From the NCBI RefSeq assembly GCF_029542085.1, contig NZ_CP107036.1:3968001-4032000 (forward strand): a DNA stretch of 64,000 bases. The letters are read 5' to 3'. Both the position numbers and the translations under genes were made by a program. The notes beneath the pieces are model-generated. The model saw only the letters and a list, made by a program, of their open reading frames with translations. It was not told the origin of the DNA and did no database searches. The first letter of the stretch is position 1, and every line of letters starts with the position of its first letter. The stretch comes from Sphingobacterium sp. ML3W. GTDB lineage: Bacteria; Bacteroidota; Bacteroidia; Sphingobacteriales; Sphingobacteriaceae. This document shows, piece by piece, positions 59,581-64,000 of this stretch.

Positions 59581-61686
59581 ATGGGATTAATGGGCTTTTT
59601 GCGTAACAAAGCTGGTGTCATCTTGACCGCAGCCATGGCTATCGCAATTTTAGCATTTTTACTAGGCGATGTCGTTCGAGGAGGGGCTCCTTTTTGGGCT
59701 AGACATCAAAATCGTGTAGGGGAAGTCAACGGAACTGAAATTGAATATCCTGCGTTCAACCAACAGGTAGAACAAGCAGAAGAAATGTTCAAACAACAAA
59801 TGGGTGGCGCTGTTACTCCTCAAATGAGAACATACGCCGTACAACAGGTTTGGAATCAATTCTTATCCAGAGAAATCTTGAGAAAAGAGATTGAAAAAAT
59901 CGGTTTGACAGTAGGTAGTAAGGAATTAAATGATCTAGTACAAGGTCCGAATCCTTCAGCTCAGATCGTTCAGGCATTTACTGACCCACAAACTGGACAA
60001 TTTAACCGTGGTCAGTTGTCAACTTTTATAAGCCAAATCAACACAGCTGGCAACCAAGCCATGGCTGATCAGTGGGAAGCTTTACTTGAGGGTGTGAAAG
60101 ATGAACGTCTAAGCAGCAAGTATGGCGAATTGCTTTCGAACAGTGTATACGTAACTTCATTGGAAGCAAACGAAGAATACCAAGAACGTAATAAATTGGC
60201 GAACTTCAAATACATTCTTTTAGACTACGCTTCTGTAAAAGATGCTGAGGCTAAAGTGACTGACGCCGATTTCCAAGAATACTATAATGAACATAAAAGC
60301 ATGTTCAAAACACAAGAGGAAACACGCGCGATCCAATACGTTACAGTCGATGCAAAACCTCTTGCAAAAGATTCATTGGCAGTAAAAGAAGCTATTGACA
60401 AGTTAAAACAAGACCTTATTGTTGCAAAAGATGATTCATTATTTGCATCTATCAATTCGGACAACAAATATCCTTTCACGTATGTGAAAAAAGGCCAACT
60501 GAGTCCATCTTTGGATTCGGTAGTCTTCAATGTAGCTTCAGGTACTACGGTAGGTCCATTCCTAAGCAATGGCGCTTACGAAATTGCGAAAGTGGTTTCA
60601 ACTGTCGTAGGGCCAGATTCAGTAAAGGCTTCGCATATCCTATTGGATGCTACTGCTGAAGGTGGTGTTGACAAAGCATTGGCAAAAGCTGATTCAATCA
60701 AAGGATTGATTCAAAAAGGAGATAACTTTGCAGCTTTGGCTATTCAGTTCAGCAGTGATCCGGGAAGTAAAACAAATGGTGGGGAGCTTGGTACTTTTAC
60801 AAGGGGCCGCATGGTACCTGAATTTGAAAAAGCAGTATTTGAAGGTAAAGCTGGAGACATTAAAGTTGTAAAATCTCAGTTTGGTGTTCATATCATCAAA
60901 ATTGAGAAACAAATCGGTACAGCAAAATATGCTAAGGTCGCTATCATCGATAAAGTCATCAATAGTGGTAAAGAGACTTTAAATAATGCACATAGTAAAG
61001 CCACAGCCTTCTTATCTGCCGCAACGGCTCAGAACTTCGCACAAGAGGCTAAGAAACTTGGCCTAGAAGCTAAAACTGCGTCACGTGTGACAGCAATGGA
61101 CAATGTACTTGATGGTACAGAAGCTCCACGCGATTTAATAAAATGGGCTTTCGAAGCTAAAAAAGGTGACATCTCAGATAAGGTATTTGAAACTGAAACT
61201 TCTTATATCCTAGCGAGTTTGGTGAATGTGCAACCGAAAGGGGTACTTTCTCTGGACGCTGTGAAAAAAGATATCGAGCCTGCAGTTAAAAATATGGTTA
61301 AAGCTAAAGTCTTAAAAGAAAAATTTGGCAAAGCTTTAGCTGGAGCTTCTTCAATTGATCAAGTAGCTCAAAAAGTCGGCAAATCTGCTATCCACGTGGA
61401 GAATGTGGTATTTGCCAATCCTGTTATTCCTGGTGTAGCATTAGAGAACGCTGTAGTAGGTACAGTCTTTGGACTTCAACCAAACAAACCTTCTAAAGCA
61501 ATTGAAGGAAATACAGGTGTGTATGTCGTACAGGTAAATGGTTTCACAAATCCATCAGCGATCTCTGATATCAACGGACAAAAGAAACAAATGCTTGCAG
61601 CTAAAGCGCAACGTGCTTGGGGATCTATTTTCCGTGCATTACAAGACAAAGCTGAAATCATTGACAATAGAGTGAAATTCTTTTAG
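59581..61686 (+). CDS. PpiD-like membrane-anchored periplasmic peptidyl-prolyl isomerase
   Basis: 701 residues. A single N-terminal membrane segment (AGVILTAAMAIAILAFLLGD, about 11-30), then a SurA-N-like chaperone region (about 45-200, GEVNGTEIEYPAFNQQVEQA) and a parvulin PPIase domain (about 350-440: ASHILLDATAE, FAALAIQFSSDPGSKTNGGE, GTFTRGRMVPEFEKAVF, FGVHIIKIE). A second, weaker region follows to the C-terminus. It assists folding of outer-membrane proteins emerging from the Sec channel. A strong terminator follows 22 bp after the stop. Confidence 0.94.
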   Translation: MGLMGFLRNKAGVILTAAMAIAILAFLLGDVVRGGAPFWARHQNRVGEVNGTEIEYPAFNQQVEQAEEMFKQQMGGAVTPQMRTYAVQQVWNQFLSREILRKEIEKIGLTVGSKELNDLVQGPNPSAQIVQAFTDPQTGQFNRGQLSTFISQINTAGNQAMADQWEALLEGVKDERLSSKYGELLSNSVYVTSLEANEEYQERNKLANFKYILLDYASVKDAEAKVTDADFQEYYNEHKSMFKTQEETRAIQYVTVDAKPLAKDSLAVKEAIDKLKQDLIVAKDDSLFASINSDNKYPFTYVKKGQLSPSLDSVVFNVASGTTVGPFLSNGAYEIAKVVSTVVGPDSVKASHILLDATAEGGVDKALAKADSIKGLIQKGDNFAALAIQFSSDPGSKTNGGELGTFTRGRMVPEFEKAVFEGKAGDIKVVKSQFGVHIIKIEKQIGTAKYAKVAIIDKVINSGKETLNNAHSKATAFLSAATAQNFAQEAKKLGLEAKTASRVTAMDNVLDGTEAPRDLIKWAFEAKKGDISDKVFETETSYILASLVNVQPKGVLSLDAVKKDIEPAVKNMVKAKVLKEKFGKALAGASSIDQVAQKVGKSAIHVENVVFANPVIPGVALENAVVGTVFGLQPNKPSKAIEGNTGVYVVQVNGFTNPSAISDINGQKKQMLAAKAQRAWGSIFRALQDKAEIIDNRVKFF

Positions 61687-61707
61687 AAGATTTTTAAGTA
61701 AATTTGT

Positions 61708-61738
61708 AGCCGGACGAATTATCGTCCGGCTTTTTTTT
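61708..61738 (+). terminator. Rho-independent terminator after ppiD-like gene
   Basis: AGCCGGACGA pairs with TCGTCCGGCT (10 bp, 4-nt loop) followed by eight Ts. It begins 21 bp after the stop. Confidence 0.95.
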
Positions 61739-61750
61739 GATAGAATAGTT

Positions 61751-62296
61751 ATGGAAATTCAAACAAATATTGTCAATAAAGTTGCACAAAGTGGATTAGT
61801 GACAGTTGATCTGGCAGATTATCATCCGAAGACCGACAATGTCCTATATGATATCAAGGAAAATTTGTTCCATGGTCTGATGTTAAGGGAAAAAGATTTC
61901 CGCGAGTTCATCAAAACACACGATTGGTCACAATATACAAATAAGCATATTGCCATAACCTGTAGCGCAGATGCTATTATCCCAACATGGGCTTATATGC
62001 TACTGGCAAATAAGTTAGAGCCATATGCGTCGACTGTTGTCTTTGGCGATTTAGATGAGCTGTTACGTATACAGTATGCCGCCGCCGTTGACCAAATTGA
62101 TATGGAACAGTTTCGGGATCAAAGGGTAGTTGTTAAGGGCTGTGGAGATACCTATATCCCCGAATCGACATTTGTCCAATTCACGGTGAAACTCAGTAAA
62201 GTAGCGAAAAGTATTATGTATGGAGAACCTTGTTCAACGGTTCCAGTTTTTAAAAGAAGTCCTCAAGCGCCAAAAGCGACTGACAAACAAGCATAA
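61751..62296 (+). CDS. DUF2480 family protein
   Basis: 181 residues, no signal peptide, cytoplasmic. Matches a Bacteroidota-only family of unknown role. Visible features: a Cys in ITCSADAI near residue 78, Cys near VVVKGCGDTYIP (about 136) and Cys near YGEPCSTVP (about 163), and a C-terminal polar tail. The three conserved-looking cysteines suggest a metal or redox site, but this is not established. It lies between the ppiD terminator and the DUF3108 gene. Confidence 0.8.
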   Translation: MEIQTNIVNKVAQSGLVTVDLADYHPKTDNVLYDIKENLFHGLMLREKDFREFIKTHDWSQYTNKHIAITCSADAIIPTWAYMLLANKLEPYASTVVFGDLDELLRIQYAAAVDQIDMEQFRDQRVVVKGCGDTYIPESTFVQFTVKLSKVAKSIMYGEPCSTVPVFKRSPQAPKATDKQA

Positions 62297-62315
62297 GCAG
62301 CTGGCTCATGTGGGT

Positions 62316-62351
62316 TTCATCACCTTAAAAACACAATTTATTCTGATGAAA
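62316..62351 (+). repeat. Divergent relative (copy C) of the palindromic element
   Basis: TTCATCAC...GATGAAA, about 36 bp, resembling the 3' half of copies A and B (with one indel and several changes); it lacks the long palindromic arm. The ATG inside it (62346) opens a 16-codon frame that overlaps the DUF3108 start. Confidence 0.35.
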
Positions 62352-62392
62352 TTAACATCTCTTTTTCAAACAATTTTCGTAAACTTACGTAC

Positions 62393-63178
62393 ATGAAACT
62401 TATATCGACATTGCTCCTTTACTTATCAGTTTTTGTAAGTACAGTTTTCGCTCAAGATTTACCCCATTTAAAGGAATCTGCATTTAAAGGTGGAGAGAAA
62501 TTAAAGTATAAACTCCGCTATGGAATTATTTCAGCCGCAACGGGAACGTTGACTGTTGGCGATACGAAAGACGGATTTGGAAATCCCTCCTTTCATCTGT
62601 ATGCCGCTGGTAAAACAGCAGGAGCTTTTGCCATCTATACCGTAAGAAACGAATACAACTCTTATATAAATAGCAAGACATTTTTGCCTTACTATTATAC
62701 AGAAAACATCCGTGAGGGAGGCTACAGACGGAACGACAAAGTACGTTTCAATCAGGATACACATACTGTGGTCGGTAATAAAGGAACATTTACATCCAAG
62801 GTCGATCAGACCTTTGATTTACTATCGTCCTATTATTTCGCCCGCAATCTGGACTTAACTTCGGTCAAGCCTGGTGAATCCTTTAAACTGACTTACTTTC
62901 TGAATGATGAAATAGCCACCTTGGGCATACAGTATATTGGAATTGAAAAAATAAAAACGGAATTGGGCACATTGGAATGCCTTAAATTCAGTCCCGAAAT
63001 TAAACCGGGACGTATCTTTAAAAAAAATAGCAAGCTTTATCTTTGGGTAACCAATGATGGTAACCGTATTCCAGTGAAGGCTAACGTCGATATTTTAATT
63101 GGCTCTGTTACCTTGGAACTTCTGGAAGCAAGCGGACTAAAATATAAATTGGGACAAAAAGCAAGCTACTCAAAATAA
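62393..63178 (+). CDS. DUF3108 exported protein
   Basis: 261 residues. Signal peptide MKLISTLLLYLSVFVSTVFA, cut near QDL. The mature protein is beta-rich with periodic Y/F and matches DUF3108 (GEKLKYKLRYGIISAATGTL; NEYNSYINSKTFLPYYYTEN; GLKYKLGQK near the end). Proteins of this family in Bacteroidota are exported with unknown function; a role at the outer membrane is possible. It is 6 bp before the DUF3109 gene, so likely one transcript. A short upstream frame overlaps its start by four bases (ATGA). Confidence 0.85.
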   Translation: MKLISTLLLYLSVFVSTVFAQDLPHLKESAFKGGEKLKYKLRYGIISAATGTLTVGDTKDGFGNPSFHLYAAGKTAGAFAIYTVRNEYNSYINSKTFLPYYYTENIREGGYRRNDKVRFNQDTHTVVGNKGTFTSKVDQTFDLLSSYYFARNLDLTSVKPGESFKLTYFLNDEIATLGIQYIGIEKIKTELGTLECLKFSPEIKPGRIFKKNSKLYLWVTNDGNRIPVKANVDILIGSVTLELLEASGLKYKLGQKASYSK

Positions 63179-63183
63179 TTAGA

Positions 63184-63747
63184 ATGATTGAAGTAGGAAA
63201 TGTGTTGGTACATGAAGATCTGATTAACAATGATTTTGTGTGCAATCTATCAAAATGTAAAGGAATATGCTGTATCGAGGGAGACTCGGGAGCACCTTTG
63301 TTAGAAAGTGAAAAGGCAATTCTGGAGGAAATATACGCCAAGGTAAAGCCTTATATGACAGAGAAGGGTATTGAGGCCATCGAAGAACAAGGGAAATATG
63401 TCATTGACGTAGATGGTGATTTAACCACAACCTGTGTTGATGGGCACAAGGAATGCGCCTATGTAACCTGGGAAAACGGCATTACCAAATGTGCAATCGA
63501 AAAGGCATATGAACTGGGTGAAATCCACTGGCGGAAACCTGTTTCCTGTCACCTCTATCCTATCCGTACAACGCATTATCCAGAATTTGATGTCCTTCAT
63601 TATGACCGTTGGCATATCTGCAAAGACGCTTGTAGTTTCGGCAAAGAACTACAGGTGCCTGTATACAAATTTCTAAAGGATCCCCTGATCCGTACTTATG
63701 GAGAAGAATGGTACAAAAATCTTGAACAAGCAGTCGATGAGTTGTAA
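63184..63747 (+). CDS. DUF3109 family cysteine-rich protein
   Basis: 187 residues, cytoplasmic, no signal. The N-terminal CNLSKCKGICC block carries four closely spaced Cys residues, and more Cys lie at CVDGHKECAYV, KCAIEK, VSCHLYPI and ICKDACSFG; the pattern suggests one or two metal (Zn or Fe-S) sites. The family is found in Bacteroidota and its reaction is unknown. It starts 6 bp after the DUF3108 stop. Confidence 0.85.
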   Translation: MIEVGNVLVHEDLINNDFVCNLSKCKGICCIEGDSGAPLLESEKAILEEIYAKVKPYMTEKGIEAIEEQGKYVIDVDGDLTTTCVDGHKECAYVTWENGITKCAIEKAYELGEIHWRKPVSCHLYPIRTTHYPEFDVLHYDRWHICKDACSFGKELQVPVYKFLKDPLIRTYGEEWYKNLEQAVDEL

Positions 63748-63797
63748 CAAAATTACTATCTTTAAGCTTTAACTTTTTTGGTGTTTCATTCCAATTC

Positions 63798-64000
63798 ATG
63801 TCAAAATTAACAGAGATCCAACGCCCTATTATCCACGAACTTGAAGCTTTTGAAAAGAAATTCAAAGCATCGATGAAAAGCTCCGTTCCCTTGTTGGATC
63901 GTATCACACAATACCTGATCAAACGCAAAGGCAAACAAATGCGACCGATGTTTGTCTTTTTCTCGGCAGGCATCTGCAATGGGATTAATGAATCTACCTA
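63798..64000 (+). CDS. Polyprenyl (isoprenoid) diphosphate synthase, 3' end cut by window
   Basis: 67 residues are visible from the ATG at 63798. The N-terminal part reads MSKLTEIQRPIIHELEAFEK and then VPLLDRITQYLIKRKGKQMR with the R-P-M that opens the substrate pocket in trans-polyprenyl synthases (QMRPMFVFFSAG). The aspartate-rich DDxxD motif lies beyond the window. The enzyme chain-lengthens farnesyl or geranyl diphosphate, probably for quinone side chains. Confident family, exact product not. Confidence 0.85.
   Translation, partial: MSKLTEIQRPIIHELEAFEKKFKASMKSSVPLLDRITQYLIKRKGKQMRPMFVFFSAGICNGINEST

Overview
The window looks like chromosome of a Sphingobacterium-type Bacteroidota (Sphingobacteriaceae). 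The supporting signs are two SusC/SusD outer-membrane uptake pairs, Bacteroidota-type lipoprotein signals, TAnnTTTG-like -7 promoter boxes in place of sigma70 boxes, very weak Shine-Dalgarno sequences, and families largely confined to this phylum (DUF6427, DUF2480, DUF3108, CcmD-like). The genus is an inference from general resemblance; there is no rRNA gene in the window. No tRNA, CRISPR array, intact insertion sequence or prophage was found.

Layout. 1-13.5 kb: the end of a Gfo/Idh/MocA oxidoreductase, then a leftward SusC-SusD-DUF218 operon, then a leftward block with a small membrane protein, an unknown 223-residue protein, a SWIM-type SNF2 ATPase and an internally duplicated HEPN-like protein. 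14.3-18.4 kb: three rightward exported proteins (S41 peptidase, DKNYY lipoprotein, another lipoprotein) with a decayed Fic-protein tail between the second and third. 18.5-27.2 kb: a leftward SusC-SusD operon ending in an unusual phosphodiesterase/alkaline phosphatase fusion, with a divergent GH29 alpha-L-fucosidase. 27.6-29.9 kb: a PAS histidine kinase and a one-domain response regulator. 30-39.6 kb: housekeeping genes (M24 aminopeptidase, PBP4-type carboxypeptidase, malic enzyme, RuvA, GH20 hexosaminidase, free-Met-sulfoxide reductase). 39.8-49.7 kb, leftward: WD40 protein, hisIE-hisF-hisA-hisH-hisB-hisC, RNase Z, a STAS protein, purC, phoH. 50.1-64 kb, rightward: SAM hydrolase-like protein, a coiled-coil membrane protein, an MsbA-like exporter, a YtxH protein, ccmB-ccmC-ccmD, a DUF6427 membrane protein, an outer-membrane barrel, lptC, a PpiD-like foldase, DUF2480/3108/3109 proteins and the start of a polyprenyl synthase.

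How it fits together. The two SusCD operons and the GH29 and GH20 enzymes suggest scavenging of glycans and, from the phosphatase fusion, organic phosphate. The right part is an envelope-building neighbourhood: lipid export, LPS transport (LptC), periplasmic folding, cytochrome c haem delivery and isoprenoid synthesis. The his genes form one operon that lacks hisG and hisD here.

Most unusual. (1) A long palindromic element ends exactly at the start codon of two unrelated genes (the carboxypeptidase and ccmD), with a weaker third copy. (2) A hairpin plus 7-bp-repeat element sits directly before two his genes inside the operon. (3) There are 11-bp tandem repeats at two intergenic sites. (4) The SNF2/223-aa/HEPN block is the best candidate for an undescribed system, though nothing here proves a function.
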